Shown here: positions 33,246 to 43,457 of the stretch, in pieces
Layout of the letters: each line of letters begins with the position of its first letter
How positions within the stretch are numbered: position 1 is the first letter of the stretch
Assembly: GCF_000092925.1 (NCBI RefSeq)
Contig: NC_014217.1
Span: 4,588,001-4,652,000, forward strand
Source of the DNA: Ancylobacter novellus DSM 506
GTDB taxonomy: Bacteria > Pseudomonadota > Alphaproteobacteria > Rhizobiales > Xanthobacteraceae
Direction: 5' to 3'
Length of the DNA stretch: 64,000 nucleotides
Made by a program: the position numbers and the translations under genes
Notes under the pieces: generated by a model
Seen by the model: the letters and a program-made list of their open reading frames with translations, nothing else
Databases searched by the model: none
What the model was told of the DNA's origin: nothing

Positions 33246-35756
33246 ATGGCCGCTCGCACTGAGCCGCAGGCGCTCACGCGCCGCTTCGAGGAGGAAGCGG
33301 TCGAAGCCCTGCTGGCGGGATACCAGCCGCTGCCCGGCGTCCATGACGAGCTCGTGGACGCCGAGGGGCACGTGCGCCCGCATTGGAGCTCGCTGCTAGC
33401 GGCGTTGGCCGAGATGGGCGTCGACGAGGTCAACCGCCGCTTCCAGGCCACCGACCGCCACCTCTACCGCTCCGGCGTGTTCTACCGCGTCTATGACGAC
33501 CCGAACGGCGGCGAGCGACCCTGGCCGATCTCGCACCTCCCCCTCGTCATCGACGCAAGGGAATGGCGGGCGCTGGAGCGCGGGCTGATCCAGCGCGCGC
33601 AGATGATGGAGGCCGTGCTCGCCGACCTCTACGGCCCGGCCAACCTCATGCGCTCGGGCGCGCTGCCCGCCGCGGCGGTGGCCGGCAATCCGGACTTCCT
33701 GCGCCCCATGGTCGGGGTCGATCCGCATGGCGGCAGCTTCCTGAAGGTCTACGCCGCCGATATCGGCCGCGGTCCGGACGGGCGCTGGTGGGTGCTCTCC
33801 GACCGCACCCAGTCGCCGTCGGGCGCCGGCTATGCGCTGGAGAACCGCCTCGCCATCGCCCGCGCGCTGCCGGACCTCGCCCGCTCGCTCAACGTCATGC
33901 GCCTCGCCGGCTATTTCCAGGCGATGCGCGTGGGGCTCACCAAGCTCGACCGCTCGGGCGAGGGCAGGGTGGGGCTGCTCACCCCCGGCCCACTCAACGA
34001 GACCTATTTCGAGCACGCCTATCTCGCCCGCTATCTCGGCTTCGTGCTGCTCGAAGGCGACGACCTCACCGTGCGCGACAACGTCGTCTATGTGCGCACC
34101 GTCGCCGGCCTCAAGCGCGTCGACGTGCTGCTGCGCCGCCTCGACGCCGACTATGCCGATCCGATGGAACTGAACCCGCGCTCGCAGCTCGGCGTGCCCG
34201 GCCTGATGCAGGCGATCCGCTCCGGCGGCGTGGCGGTGGCGAACGCCATCGGCGCCGGCGTGGTCGAGGCGCCGGCGCTGATGGGCTTCCTGCCGCGCAT
34301 CGGCGCCCATGTGCTCGGCGAGGAGCCGATCCTGCCCAACATCGCCACCTGGTGGTGCGGGCAGGAGGCCGAGCGCGCGCGCGTGCTCGACGAGTTCGAC
34401 GACCTCGTCATCGCCCCCGCCTTCCAGCGCCCGTTGCCGGGCGTGCTCGACGACGGCCCGGTAATCGGCGCCGACCTCGATCCCAAGCAGCGCGCCGCGG
34501 TCGAGGCCGCCATTCGCACCCGCGGCGTAGACATCGTCGGGCAGGAGGCGGTGCGTCTCTCCACCACGCCGGTCTGGCGCAACGGGCGGCTGGAACCGCG
34601 CCCCTTCATCCTGCGCATCTTCGTCGCCGCCGGCGAGAATGGCTGGACCGTCATGCCCGGCGGCTTCTGCCGCGTCTCCGACAGCCTCGACGCCCGCGCC
34701 GTGACCATGCAGAGCGGCGGCCGCTCCGCCGATGTCTGGGTGCTGGACGCCGCCCCCGTCGAGCCAACGACCTTGCTGCCTTCGCCCGACAAGGTCGAGA
34801 TCAAGCGCCAGACCGGCCCGCTGCCGAGCCGCGCGGCGGACAATTTCTTCTGGCTCGGCCGCTATGTGGAGCGCGCCGAGGGCACGCTGCGCCTCTTACG
34901 TACCCTCGCCGGCCGGCTCTCCTCCACCGCCGAGGGCGGCGGAGCCTCGGTTGCCAAGCTGCTCGACCTCCTGCAGGCCTGGGGAGCGGCGCCGGACGAC
35001 GTCACCCGCGCCAAGCCGGTGCGCCATGTGCTGGCGGCCATGTCGCGGCGCGACCTGCCCGGCGCGCTGCCTAACCTCATCGAGGCCGCGCGCCAGACCG
35101 CGTCGGTCATCCGCGACCGCCTCTCTCCCGATGCCTGGCGCACGCTGGCCGACCTCTCCCTGATGCTGGCCGAGCCGGTGCCGGCGGCGAGCGCCGAGCC
35201 CGACGCCTATGAGCGCACCGACCGCGCGCTGCGCGCGCTCGCGGCCTTCTCTGGCCTCGCCTCGGAGAACATGAACCGCCTCGCCGGCTGGCGCTTCCTC
35301 GATCTCGGCCGGCGCATCGAGCGCGGCATCGCCACCTGCCGCTTCGCCCGCACATTGGGCGAGGCGCCGACTGCCGGCACGCTCGACGTGTTGCTGGAGC
35401 TCTGCGACAGCCAGATCACCTACCGCTCGCGCTATGTGATGGTGGAAAGCCGCGCGCCAGTGCTCGATCTCGTGCTGCTCGACCCGGTCAATCCGCGCTC
35501 GCTCGCCTTCCAGATCGACGCGCTGGTCCACCATCTCGACGTGCTGCCCGGCCATCTCGGCGACGAGCCGCCCCCGCCGGAGGAGCGCCTCGCTGCCCGG
35601 CTCGCTGCCTCGATGAAGGCGTTCGACGCTGCCGAGTTCGACGACGAGCGGCTGCGCGAGGTCGAGACCCAGCTCATGGAATTGTCCAACGACATCGCCG
35701 AGCGCTACTTCATCCACCGCCAGCCGGTGGATACGCCCTGGGATCTGATGGCATGA
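33246..35756 (+). CDS. Circularly permuted ATP-grasp type 2 / Alpha-E domain fusion (836 aa)
   Basis: Residues about 60-510 are the circularly permuted ATP-grasp ligase (GVFYRVYDDPNGGERPWPIS, LTPGPLNETYFEHAYLARYL, FILRIFVAAGENGWTVMPGG). From residue 526 the Alpha-E helical domain begins (LPSRAADNFFWLGRYVERAE) and runs to LSNDIAERYFIHR. In many bacteria these are two neighbouring genes; here they are fused. The gene follows the transglutaminase-DUF2126 gene by 33 nt and overlaps the next transglutaminase gene by 4 nt. The set is predicted to make or attach a small peptide tag. Product unknown. Confidence 0.92.
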   Translation: MAARTEPQALTRRFEEEAVEALLAGYQPLPGVHDELVDAEGHVRPHWSSLLAALAEMGVDEVNRRFQATDRHLYRSGVFYRVYDDPNGGERPWPISHLPLVIDAREWRALERGLIQRAQMMEAVLADLYGPANLMRSGALPAAAVAGNPDFLRPMVGVDPHGGSFLKVYAADIGRGPDGRWWVLSDRTQSPSGAGYALENRLAIARALPDLARSLNVMRLAGYFQAMRVGLTKLDRSGEGRVGLLTPGPLNETYFEHAYLARYLGFVLLEGDDLTVRDNVVYVRTVAGLKRVDVLLRRLDADYADPMELNPRSQLGVPGLMQAIRSGGVAVANAIGAGVVEAPALMGFLPRIGAHVLGEEPILPNIATWWCGQEAERARVLDEFDDLVIAPAFQRPLPGVLDDGPVIGADLDPKQRAAVEAAIRTRGVDIVGQEAVRLSTTPVWRNGRLEPRPFILRIFVAAGENGWTVMPGGFCRVSDSLDARAVTMQSGGRSADVWVLDAAPVEPTTLLPSPDKVEIKRQTGPLPSRAADNFFWLGRYVERAEGTLRLLRTLAGRLSSTAEGGGASVAKLLDLLQAWGAAPDDVTRAKPVRHVLAAMSRRDLPGALPNLIEAARQTASVIRDRLSPDAWRTLADLSLMLAEPVPAASAEPDAYERTDRALRALAAFSGLASENMNRLAGWRFLDLGRRIERGIATCRFARTLGEAPTAGTLDVLLELCDSQITYRSRYVMVESRAPVLDLVLLDPVNPRSLAFQIDALVHHLDVLPGHLGDEPPPPEERLAARLAASMKAFDAAEFDDERLREVETQLMELSNDIAERYFIHRQPVDTPWDLMA

Positions 35757-36661
35757 TCTACGACATCCACCAGACCACCGCCTATTCCTACGATTCGCTC
35801 GTGCCCGTGGCGCGGCATGTGCTGCGGATGGTGCCGGTCGACCGAGTGACCCAGCGCGTCGTCGCCAGCCATGTCAGCGTCGAGCCCGAGCCGGTGGAAT
35901 GGACCGAGGCGCGCGACTTCTTCGGCAACCGCGTGGTGCATATCCGCATCGAGACGCCGCACACCGAGTTCAGCGTCCACACCCGCGCACGGGTGGAGGT
36001 GGAGCCTCCCGTACCCGTCGAGGGGACGAGTGGCCCCAGCTGGGAAGACGTGCGCGAGGCCGCCGCCGCCTGGCTCGACCTCTCCGCCGCTTCGCCAGCG
36101 CATCACCTCTTCCCGAGCCCCGCCGTCCCGCTCGCCGGCCCCATCACCGATTGGGCGGCGGAGAGCTTCCCGCCCGGCGCGCCCATGCTTGCCGGCGCCA
36201 TCGACCTGATGAACCGGCTGCATGCCGAGTTCACCTACGATCCCCGCGCCACCGACGTCTCGACCCCGCCGATCGAGGCCTTCGAGATGCGCGCCGGCGT
36301 GTGCCAGGACTTCGCGCACATCATGATCGCCGGGCTGCGCGGGCTCGGCCTGCCGGCCGCCTATGTCTCCGGCTTCCTGCGCACCGAGCCGCCGCCCGGC
36401 CAGGAGCGCCTGCAGGGCGCCGACGCCACCCATGCCTGGGTGTCGGTGTGGTGCGGCGAGGAGATCGGCTGGCAGGGGCTCGACCCGACCAATGCGCTGA
36501 TCGTCTCCACCGACCACGTCGTGCTGGCGGTCGGCCGCGACTATGCCGACGTCGCACCCATCGGGGGCGTAGTGCTGGGCTCCGGCAAGCAGGAACTGCA
36601 TGTCGCGGTCGACGTGATTCCCTTGCCCCCGGAGCCGGCGGCGGAGAAGAGGAAGGGGTAG
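35753..36661 (+). CDS. Transglutaminase-like protease (302 aa)
   Basis: It starts MIYDIHQTTAYSYDSLVPVA, the N-terminal beta domain of bacterial transglutaminases, then the core with catalytic Cys184 in AGVCQDFAHIMIAGL, His in GADATHAWVSVW and Asp in WQGLDPTNALI. It overlaps the ATP-grasp/Alpha-E gene by ATGA and is the third member of the operon. These enzymes are predicted peptidases or amidases that process the product of the paired ligase. No signal peptide is seen, so a cytoplasmic site is inferred. Confidence 0.92.
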   Translation: MIYDIHQTTAYSYDSLVPVARHVLRMVPVDRVTQRVVASHVSVEPEPVEWTEARDFFGNRVVHIRIETPHTEFSVHTRARVEVEPPVPVEGTSGPSWEDVREAAAAWLDLSAASPAHHLFPSPAVPLAGPITDWAAESFPPGAPMLAGAIDLMNRLHAEFTYDPRATDVSTPPIEAFEMRAGVCQDFAHIMIAGLRGLGLPAAYVSGFLRTEPPPGQERLQGADATHAWVSVWCGEEIGWQGLDPTNALIVSTDHVVLAVGRDYADVAPIGGVVLGSGKQELHVAVDVIPLPPEPAAEKRKG

Positions 36662-36736
36662 GGCGCTCTCGCGACACGGCCCGCCGGGCGGGTTAGAGAT
36701 AGGCACCCACGCCGCCCGAATCGCCATGGATGCCCC

Positions 36737-38089
36737 ATGACCGACACCGCCCGCCCACAAGCGCCCGCCCGCGACGAGGATGACGGCTTCCTCGCCAGCC
36801 TCGCGGTCTATCTGCGCCCGCGGGTGCTCATCGTCATCCTGCTGGGCTTCTCCTCCGGCCTGCCGCTGGCGCTCTCCGGCGCGACGCTGACCATCTGGAT
36901 GGCCGAGGCCAAGGTGAACCTCGCCACCATCGGCCTCTTCGCGCTGGTCGGCGTGCCCTATAATTTCAAGTTCGTCTGGGCACCGCTGGTCGACGCGCTC
37001 GACGTGCCTCTGCTCGGGCGCTGGCTGGGCCGGCGGCGCGGCTGGCTGGTGTTTACGCAGCTCCTGCTGGCGGTCGCCATCGTCTGGCTCGGCTTCCAGG
37101 ACCCGGTGCTTTTCCCTTGGCATGTGGCGCTAGGCGCCTTCCTCGTCGCCTGCGCCTCCGCCACGCAGGACATCGTGGTCGACGCCTTCCGCGTCGAGAG
37201 CCTGGAAACGCGCGAGCAGGCCGCCGGCATGGCCGGCTATGTCGCCGCCTATCGCGTCGGCATGCTGGCCTCGGGCGCCGGCGTGGTGCTGCTGGTGGCG
37301 TGGTTCGAGGCCATCGGCGTCGCCCGCGGCGACGTGTGGGCCTATGGCTATCTCGCCGCCGCGGCGATGGTCGTGGTCGGCCTGATCGCCTCGCTGTTGG
37401 CCAAGGAACCGGAGGGCGCGCCGGTCATCAAGCATGAGGAGAACGTCCTCAAGCGCATCGGCCAGACCGCGGTCGGCGCCTTCGGCGAATTCCTGTCGCG
37501 GCGTAGCGCCATCGCCATCTTGCTCTTCGTGGTGCTGTTCAAGTTCTGCGACGCCTTCGCCGGTGTGCTCACCGGCGCCTTCGTCATCGACATCGGCTTC
37601 GACAAGGCGGCCTATGCCGGCATCGTCAAGGGCGTCGGCTTCGCCGCGGCGCTGATCGGCGGTTTCGCCGGCGGCCTCATCGCCCGCGCCTTGCCGCTGT
37701 CGACCAGCCTGTGGATCGCCGGCCTGTTGCAGATGGCCTCCAACCTCGCCTTTTCCTGGCAGGCCTGGATGGGGGTGAATCTCGGCGCGCTGACGCTGAC
37801 CATCATCGTCGAGAACTTCACCGGCGCCATCGGCACGGTGATCTTCGTCGCCTATATCTCCGCGCTCTGCGGCGACCGCGCCCACACCGCCACCCAATAC
37901 GCCCTGCTCACCGCGCTGGCCGCGGTGGGGCGGACCTTCCTCGCCTCCTCGGCCGGCTTCGTGGCGCAGGAGACCGGGTGGGTGCTTTTCTTCGCGGTGA
38001 CGGCGCTCGCCGCGCTGCCGGGGCTCGCCCTGCTCGCCTGGCTCCAGGCGCGCGGCCATTTCCGCGAGCTGGCAGCCAAGGGGCCGTGA
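36737..38089 (+). CDS. ampG: AmpG-like muropeptide MFS permease
   Basis: A 450-residue membrane protein with 12-14 hydrophobic segments. The AmpG-type signature is visible near the start (LIVILLGFSSGLPLALSGAT, LVGVPYNFKFVWAPLVDAL) and in QDIVVDAFRVESL. AmpG imports anhydro-muropeptides for cell-wall recycling and influences beta-lactamase induction. It begins 75 nt after the transglutaminase operon on the same strand and could be cotranscribed. That would connect the peptide system to peptidoglycan peptides, but this is inference. Confidence 0.85.
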   Translation: MTDTARPQAPARDEDDGFLASLAVYLRPRVLIVILLGFSSGLPLALSGATLTIWMAEAKVNLATIGLFALVGVPYNFKFVWAPLVDALDVPLLGRWLGRRRGWLVFTQLLLAVAIVWLGFQDPVLFPWHVALGAFLVACASATQDIVVDAFRVESLETREQAAGMAGYVAAYRVGMLASGAGVVLLVAWFEAIGVARGDVWAYGYLAAAAMVVVGLIASLLAKEPEGAPVIKHEENVLKRIGQTAVGAFGEFLSRRSAIAILLFVVLFKFCDAFAGVLTGAFVIDIGFDKAAYAGIVKGVGFAAALIGGFAGGLIARALPLSTSLWIAGLLQMASNLAFSWQAWMGVNLGALTLTIIVENFTGAIGTVIFVAYISALCGDRAHTATQYALLTALAAVGRTFLASSAGFVAQETGWVLFFAVTALAALPGLALLAWLQARGHFRELAAKGP

Positions 38090-38121
38090 GGCGGTAGTGG
38101 AGCCGGGGGCGGCGACCTCGC

Positions 38122-38727
38122 TCAGAGGCTGGTGCGCGCCTTGATCGCCGCCGCCAGCGTGCCCTCGTCGAGATAGTCGAGCTCGCCGCCGACCGGCACG
38201 CCATGGGCGAGGCGGGTCACCGCCACGCCGGAATCGCGAAGCATTTCCGTGACATAGTGGGCGGTGGTCTGGCCGTCGACGGTGGCGCCGAGCGCGAGCA
38301 GCACCTCCTTGACGGTGCCGTCATGCGCCCGCTCGATGAGCGTCTTCAGGTTCAGGTCCTCGGGCCCGATACCGTCGAGCGGCGAGAGCGTGCCGCCGAG
38401 CACATGATATCGCGCGTTAATCGCGCCCGCGCGCTCCAGCGCCCAGAGGTCCGAGACGTCGGCGACGACCACCAGCAGGGTGGGGTCGCGGGTCTCGTCG
38501 ACGCAGATCGAGCAAGGGTCGCGCACGTCGATATTGCCGCAGACCCGGCAGGTGGAGATCTTGCCCAGGACCTCCTCGAAGGCGCTGGCGAGCGGGCTCA
38601 TCAACTGCTCGCGCTTCTTGATCAGGTGCAGCGCCGCGCGCCGCGCCGAGCGCGGCCCGAGCCCCGGCACGCGGGCAAGCAGCTGGATCAGGCGTTCGAT
38701 TTCGGGGCCGGCGACGGCGCGGGGCAT
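38122..38727 (-). CDS. recR: Recombination mediator protein RecR
   Basis: A 201-residue protein of normal length: helix-hairpin-helix ([20 protein letters not shown]), the four-Cys zinc finger ([20 protein letters not shown]), the Toprim domain ([38 protein letters not shown]) and the C-terminal Walker-like end. It works with RecF/RecO to load RecA at gaps. ATG 38727 begins the conserved part ([20 protein letters not shown]). It is convergent with the ampG-like gene. The usual dnaX-yaaK partners are outside or elsewhere; none is seen upstream here. Confidence 0.97.
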   Translation of the reverse strand: MPRAVAGPEIERLIQLLARVPGLGPRSARRAALHLIKKREQLMSPLASAFEEVLGKISTCRVCGNIDVRDPCSICVDETRDPTLLVVVADVSDLWALERAGAINARYHVLGGTLSPLDGIGPEDLNLKTLIERAHDGTVKEVLLALGATVDGQTTAHYVTEMLRDSGVAVTRLAHGVPVGGELDYLDEGTLAAAIKARTSL

Positions 38728-38927
38728 GGCATCCTCGTGGCCGGCGAAAACGCCCGGCTCCTGCATTCGGCATAGCGCAGCCTTGCGCCGCGCGCCAAGC
38801 GCTGCGTGAAGGAGCCGTGCTGCGGCTCGATCACATCGGTACAAGGGGCGACCGGTTTTGCTCGACACTGGGGGAGGGCGTTGCTAACCGGGGAACAAAC
38901 AAAGCAATGCGCCGCTGGGGGAGCCTG

Positions 38928-40367
38928 ATGACGACGACGAAAGCCGCCGCCCGTATCGTCCTGTCCGTAGCGGTGCTCGCTGTCTGCGCGGCGTCGCCCG
39001 CGCTGGCGGCGGAAGGCAAGGGGATCGACGGCGCGAGCCTGCCGCTTCTCTGGGGCCTGCCCTTCGTCGGCATGCTGCTCTCCATCGCCGTCATCCCGCT
39101 GCTGGCGGGCCATTTCTGGCATCATCATTACGGCAAGGTGGCGCTGTTCTGGGCGCTGGCCTTCCTCGTGCCCTTCATCGCCGTCTTCGGCTCGGGCCTC
39201 GCGGTCTACGAGGTCGCGCATGCGGCGCTGCTCGAATACATCCCCTTCATCATCCTGCTGTTCACGCTGTTCACCATCTCCGGCGGCATATTGCTCACCG
39301 GCAATCTCAAGGGCTCGCCGGGGGTGAACACCGCGCTGCTCGCCATAGGCACCGTACTGGCGAGCTTCATCGGCACCACCGGTGCCTCGATGGTGTTGAT
39401 CCGCCCGCTGCTGCGCGCCAATGACGAGCGACGCCACAACGCCCACACCGTCATCTTCTTCATCTTCCTGGTGTCGAACATCGGCGGCTCGCTGACCCCG
39501 CTCGGTGACCCGCCGCTGTTCCTCGGCTTCCTCAAGGGCGTGAGCTTCTTCTGGACGACGGAGTATCTGTTCCACGACACCGCGGTGATCGCGGCGATCC
39601 TGCTCGGGGTGTTCTACCTGCTCGACCGCTATTTCTACGCCCGCGAGGAGGGGCTGCCGGCGAAGGTCGACCCGACGCCGGAGACCGAGCGGCTCGGCCT
39701 GCGCGGCCGGCGCAACCTACCGCTGCTCGCCGGCGTCATCGCCGCCATCCTGATGAGCGCGCTGTGGCAGCCGGGCATCGAGTTCGACATACTCGGCACG
39801 CATGTGCCGCTGCCCTCGATCGTGCGCGACGTCGCGCTGCTCGTGCTGGCCTATGTCTCGATCCGCATCACCCCGGAATTCATCCGCGAGCGCAATGGCT
39901 TCGACTGGGAGCCGATCCGCGAGGTCGCCAAGCTCTTCGCCGCCATCTTCCTCACCATCATCCCGGTGATCGCGATCCTGAAGGCGGGTTCCGAGGGCGC
40001 GCTGTCGCCGCTCGTCGCCATGGTCACCGACGAGGCGGGCAATCCGTTCAACGCCGGCTATTTCTGGATGACCGGCCTGTTGTCCGGCTTCCTCGACAAC
40101 GCCCCGACCTACCTCGTCTTCTTCAACCTCGCCGGTGGCGACCCGCAGGAGCTGATGACGACGCACGCGGTGACGCTGGAGGCGATCTCGGCCGGCGCGG
40201 TGTTCATGGGCGCGCTGACCTATATCGGCAACGCACCCAACTTCATGGTGCTGGCCATCGCCAAGAGCCGCGGCGTCGCCATGCCGAGCTTCTTTGGCTA
40301 CATGGCGTGGTCGGGCATCTTTCTCCTGCCCTGCTTCGCCCTGCTGACCTGGCTCTATTTCCTCTGA
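38928..40367 (+). CDS. Sodium/proton antiporter-like membrane protein (ion transporter superfamily)
   Basis: A 479-residue protein with a signal-anchor (AARIVLSVAVLAVCAASPAL) and about 12 membrane helices. TGNLKGSPGVNTALLAIGTV, GTTGASMVLIRPLLRAN, SNIGGSLTPLGDPPLFLGFL and FLDNAPTYLVFFNLAGG are typical of the NhaD/CitMHS-like family, which moves Na+ or organic anions against protons. ATG 38928 is chosen because GGGGGAG lies 5 nt before it; ATG 38907 is an alternative. Its stop directly abuts the stop of the convergent DUF3016 gene. Confidence 0.85.
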   Translation: MTTTKAAARIVLSVAVLAVCAASPALAAEGKGIDGASLPLLWGLPFVGMLLSIAVIPLLAGHFWHHHYGKVALFWALAFLVPFIAVFGSGLAVYEVAHAALLEYIPFIILLFTLFTISGGILLTGNLKGSPGVNTALLAIGTVLASFIGTTGASMVLIRPLLRANDERRHNAHTVIFFIFLVSNIGGSLTPLGDPPLFLGFLKGVSFFWTTEYLFHDTAVIAAILLGVFYLLDRYFYAREEGLPAKVDPTPETERLGLRGRRNLPLLAGVIAAILMSALWQPGIEFDILGTHVPLPSIVRDVALLVLAYVSIRITPEFIRERNGFDWEPIREVAKLFAAIFLTIIPVIAILKAGSEGALSPLVAMVTDEAGNPFNAGYFWMTGLLSGFLDNAPTYLVFFNLAGGDPQELMTTHAVTLEAISAGAVFMGALTYIGNAPNFMVLAIAKSRGVAMPSFFGYMAWSGIFLLPCFALLTWLYFL

Positions 40368-40901
40368 TCAGCTGGCCAGCCGGCCAGCCTTGAGGCCGGC
40401 GAAACGGGTGCGGAACCAGCGGTCGAGCATGGCCTTCTCGAAGGCCAGCGGCTCGCCCGAGCGGACGGCCGCCGGGTCGAGCAGGTAGTTCATCGCGCGC
40501 AGCGTGTCCTGCCCGCGTGCCACCACCTTGCCGCCGCGGCGCAGCGTGTAGCTGAGCTTCATCGACGGCCATGTGTCCTGCCGCATCACCCGAAGCTCAC
40601 CGGTGCGCGAGCGGATCGGGTTGATCTTGCCGGCGAGGTCGAGGTCGAGCACGGCGATGTCGATCTCGTAGCCGGCCGGCAGGCGCTCGCGCGCCAACCG
40701 CTGGATGATGCGCTGCAGTCCTTCCAGTGTCAGGCGCTGGTCGACCGGCCCCCAGGACAGGTTACCGTCCTGGTATTTTTCGGGGTTGAGGAACGTGACC
40801 GTCGTCGCGGCCTGCGCGCCGGCCGGCAAGGCAGGCACAACAGCAAGGGCCACCGCCAGCGCCAGGGCGCTGCCGGTCAGGCCAGTGATCTTCGGGGACA
40901 T
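40368..40901 (-). CDS. DUF3016 family exported protein
   Basis: A 177-residue protein with a long signal peptide (SALALAVALAVVPALPAGAQ, cleavage near residue 31). The mature start TTVTFLNPEKYQDGNLSWG is the DUF3016 hallmark. Then come AGYEIDIAVLDLDLAGKI and MKLSYTLRRGGKVVARGQDT. It should be periplasmic. Function unknown. The 3' end touches the antiporter stop with no intergenic base. Confidence 0.8.
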   Translation of the reverse strand: MSPKITGLTGSALALAVALAVVPALPAGAQAATTVTFLNPEKYQDGNLSWGPVDQRLTLEGLQRIIQRLARERLPAGYEIDIAVLDLDLAGKINPIRSRTGELRVMRQDTWPSMKLSYTLRRGGKVVARGQDTLRAMNYLLDPAAVRSGEPLAFEKAMLDRWFRTRFAGLKAGRLAS

Positions 40902-40940
40902 CGAGGACCTCCGCTCAGGCGAGGATCGGTGAGTGTCGCC

Positions 40941-42554
40941 CTATTCCGCCGCGATGGCCATACCCGGCTGGGCCGCACGGACCTCGTCGTCGACCGCCTT
41001 TTCGAAGCGGACGAAATTGGCCGAGAACATGCCGACCAGTTTGCGGGCGGTCATGGCATGGTCGATGCGGGTCGGCCAGTTGCGCGCCGGATCGAGCAGG
41101 CGCGCATCGACGCCCTCGACCGCCGCCGGCACGGCGAAGCCGAAATGCGGGTCGGTGCGGAATTCGACCTCGGCCAGCTCGCCGGAGAGAGCTGCGTCGA
41201 GCAGGCGCCGCGTGGTCTCGATCGGGATGCGGTTGCCGATGCCGGCGCGCCCGCCGATCCAGCCGGTGTTGACCAGCCAGCATTCGGTCCCGTGCTTGGC
41301 GATCAATTCGCCCAGCAGCTTGCCGTAGACGGAAGGATGGCGCGGCATGAAGGGGGCGCCGAAGCAGGTGGAGAAGGTCGCCTTGGGCTCGCTCACCCCG
41401 GCCTCGGTACCGGCCACCTTGGCGGTGTAGCCGGAAAGGAAATGGTACATCGCCTGCGCCGGCGTCAGCCGGGCGAGCGGGGGCATGACGCCGAAGGCAT
41501 CGCAGGTCAGCATGACCACGTTCTTCGGCAGGCCGCCGCGCCCGTCGGTGCGGGCATTGGGAATGAAGTCGAGCGGATAGGCCGAGCGGGCATTCTCGGC
41601 GAGCGAGCCGTCGTCGAAGTCCGGCATGCGGGTCTCGCCGTCGAGGACGACGTTCTCCAGCACCGTGCCGAAGCGCCGCGAGGCGGCATAGATGGCGGGT
41701 TCGGCCTCGGCGGAGAGGCGGATGGTCTTGGCGTAGCAGCCGCCCTCGATATTGAAGACGCCCTTGTCGCTCCAGCCATGCTCGTCGTCGCCGATCAGCG
41801 CCCGCGCCGGGTCGGCGGAGAGCGTGGTCTTGCCGGTGCCCGACAGGCCGAAGAACACGGCGACGTCGCCGTCCTTGCCCCTATTGGCGGAGCAGTGCAT
41901 GGGCAGCACGCCGCGCTCGGGTAGGGTGTAGTTCAGATAGCTGAACACCGACTTCTTCATCTCGCCGGCGTAGAGCGTGCCGCCGATCAGCACGAGGCCC
42001 TGCGCTAAGTCGCAGGCGATGACGGTGGGCGAGCGCACGCCGTGACGTTCCGGATCAGCCTTGAAGCCGGGCGCGCAGACCAGCGTGAGCTGCGGCGTGA
42101 AGCCAGCCAGCGCCGCCGTCTCGGGGGCACGCAGCATGGTGCGGATGAACAGGGCGTGCCAGGCATGCTCGGTGAAGACACGCACGCCGATGCGCTGGGC
42201 CGGGTCGGCGCCGGCATCGAGATCCTGCGCGAACAGGGTACGCCCGCCCGCATAGGCGAGGAAGTCAGTCTTCAGCGTCTCGAAATTCTCGCGGGTCAGG
42301 GCGTTGGCATTGTCCCACCAGATCGACTCCTCGGTCGCTTCCTCGCGGACGATGTAGCGGTCGTCCGGGCTGCGGCCGGTATGGGGGGCGGTGACGGCGA
42401 CCAGCGCTCCGTCGACCGAAAGTCTCGCCTCGCCGCGGGCGACGGCGCGCTCGCACAGCACGGGCTCGGACAGGTTCCAGAACACCCGGCCGGTGCCGGA
42501 AAGCCCGATCGCCTCGGCGCCGTGGTCTTCGTTTCGTGTGCCGGTCTGGTTCAA
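40941..42554 (-). CDS. pckA: Phosphoenolpyruvate carboxykinase (ATP)
   Basis: A 537-residue protein, the usual length. Motifs: YFLPE-type [11 protein letters not shown] region, kinase 1a loop [16 protein letters not shown], metal-binding [11 protein letters not shown], and [20 protein letters not shown]. It converts oxaloacetate and ATP to phosphoenolpyruvate in gluconeogenesis. The TTG at 42554 ([20 protein letters not shown]) is preferred: GGAGG lies 8 nt before it and the length fits; ATG 42575 would include the RBS. It sits next to chvI/chvG, as in other Rhizobiales, where ChvI/ChvG is known to affect pckA expression. Confidence 0.97.
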   Translation of the reverse strand: MNQTGTRNEDHGAEAIGLSGTGRVFWNLSEPVLCERAVARGEARLSVDGALVAVTAPHTGRSPDDRYIVREEATEESIWWDNANALTRENFETLKTDFLAYAGGRTLFAQDLDAGADPAQRIGVRVFTEHAWHALFIRTMLRAPETAALAGFTPQLTLVCAPGFKADPERHGVRSPTVIACDLAQGLVLIGGTLYAGEMKKSVFSYLNYTLPERGVLPMHCSANRGKDGDVAVFFGLSGTGKTTLSADPARALIGDDEHGWSDKGVFNIEGGCYAKTIRLSAEAEPAIYAASRRFGTVLENVVLDGETRMPDFDDGSLAENARSAYPLDFIPNARTDGRGGLPKNVVMLTCDAFGVMPPLARLTPAQAMYHFLSGYTAKVAGTEAGVSEPKATFSTCFGAPFMPRHPSVYGKLLGELIAKHGTECWLVNTGWIGGRAGIGNRIPIETTRRLLDAALSGELAEVEFRTDPHFGFAVPAAVEGVDARLLDPARNWPTRIDHAMTARKLVGMFSANFVRFEKAVDDEVRAAQPGMAIAAE

Positions 42555-42707
42555 GGCGGCTCCCTCCTGACGCATTACAACCAGCGTCACCTTGGGAGCC
42601 CACTCGGGCAATTTGGCTGAGATTCCGGGTCCATTCTGTGACGAAAACGTGACGGCGCGCCCGCCGCTACCTATCCGCGCACCTTCAATGGTCTCATCGC
42701 ACGTTGA

Positions 42708-43457
42708 TCAGATGGCGACGCTGCGCGCTTTCGCAGCGAGTTCGACCAGAACCTCACGCATCTCCCGCGTGCTGGAGATGCGCCGGCCGAAGCCGAGGCG
42801 GCGCACGCTGGTGCCGCTCATCAATTCGCACCCTTCGGGGTCGAGCCCGACGATCTTCCAGTTGCCGGGACCGGTGCCGAGGAGGTGCATGGCGTAGAGC
42901 TGCACGGCGTCCTTGTGGTCGGCGTTCATGTGGGCGATGGCGTCCTCCTCCGCCTCGAGCACTTCGCTAGCGCCGACGGTCTCGGTCAGCAGCGCCGCCC
43001 CATCGACGTCGACGATGCGGCCGAAGCCGGCGACGAGATGGGCGCCGTCGAGTTCGACGCGGTAGAAGGCGAAGTCGGAGAAGCCGGCGAAGCCCGCCGC
43101 GTCGGGATGCCGCGCCAGGAAGCGGCGGCGCGCGGTGGCGATGTCGTCCTCCTCGGTGAGGCGCGCGATGCGCCCCTTGAGCCCGGCGCGGGCGCCCTGC
43201 AGCTCATCGCCGGCCCGGTTCTCGTCGACGAGAAGCGAGACACGCGTGTCTCGCCCGATGTTGCGCGTGTGGCGCGCGAGCCTGGAGAGCAGGAGCAGTG
43301 GCGCGCCGTCGGGAAGCGTCGCGAGTTGCACCAGCGAGGCATAGGGGCCGCCATCCTCGTCGAGGGTGGCGAGCGCGCCGGTCTGCGTTTCTCGTACGAG
43401 ACGCTTCACGGTGGCGACGGGATCGAAATCGTTGGAAGGCTGGGCGATCGAGGACAC
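42708..43457 (-). CDS. HugZ-like / pyridoxamine-phosphate-oxidase-fold protein with DUF2470 domain
   Basis: A 249-residue protein. The N-terminal split-barrel domain (TQTGALATLDEDGGPYASLV, LLLSRLARHTRNIGRDTRVS) resembles FMN-binding pyridoxamine oxidase-like and HugZ haem oxygenases. The C-terminal DUF2470 segment starts EAEEDAIAHMNADHKDAVQL. Homologues degrade haem or bind flavin/haem. GTG 43457 follows GGAGG by 8 nt. It is divergent from chvI with a 191-bp gap and upstream of pckA on the same strand (153-bp gap). Confidence 0.8.
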   Translation of the reverse strand: MSSIAQPSNDFDPVATVKRLVRETQTGALATLDEDGGPYASLVQLATLPDGAPLLLLSRLARHTRNIGRDTRVSLLVDENRAGDELQGARAGLKGRIARLTEEDDIATARRRFLARHPDAAGFAGFSDFAFYRVELDGAHLVAGFGRIVDVDGAALLTETVGASEVLEAEEDAIAHMNADHKDAVQLYAMHLLGTGPGNWKIVGLDPEGCELMSGTSVRRLGFGRRISSTREMREVLVELAAKARSVAI

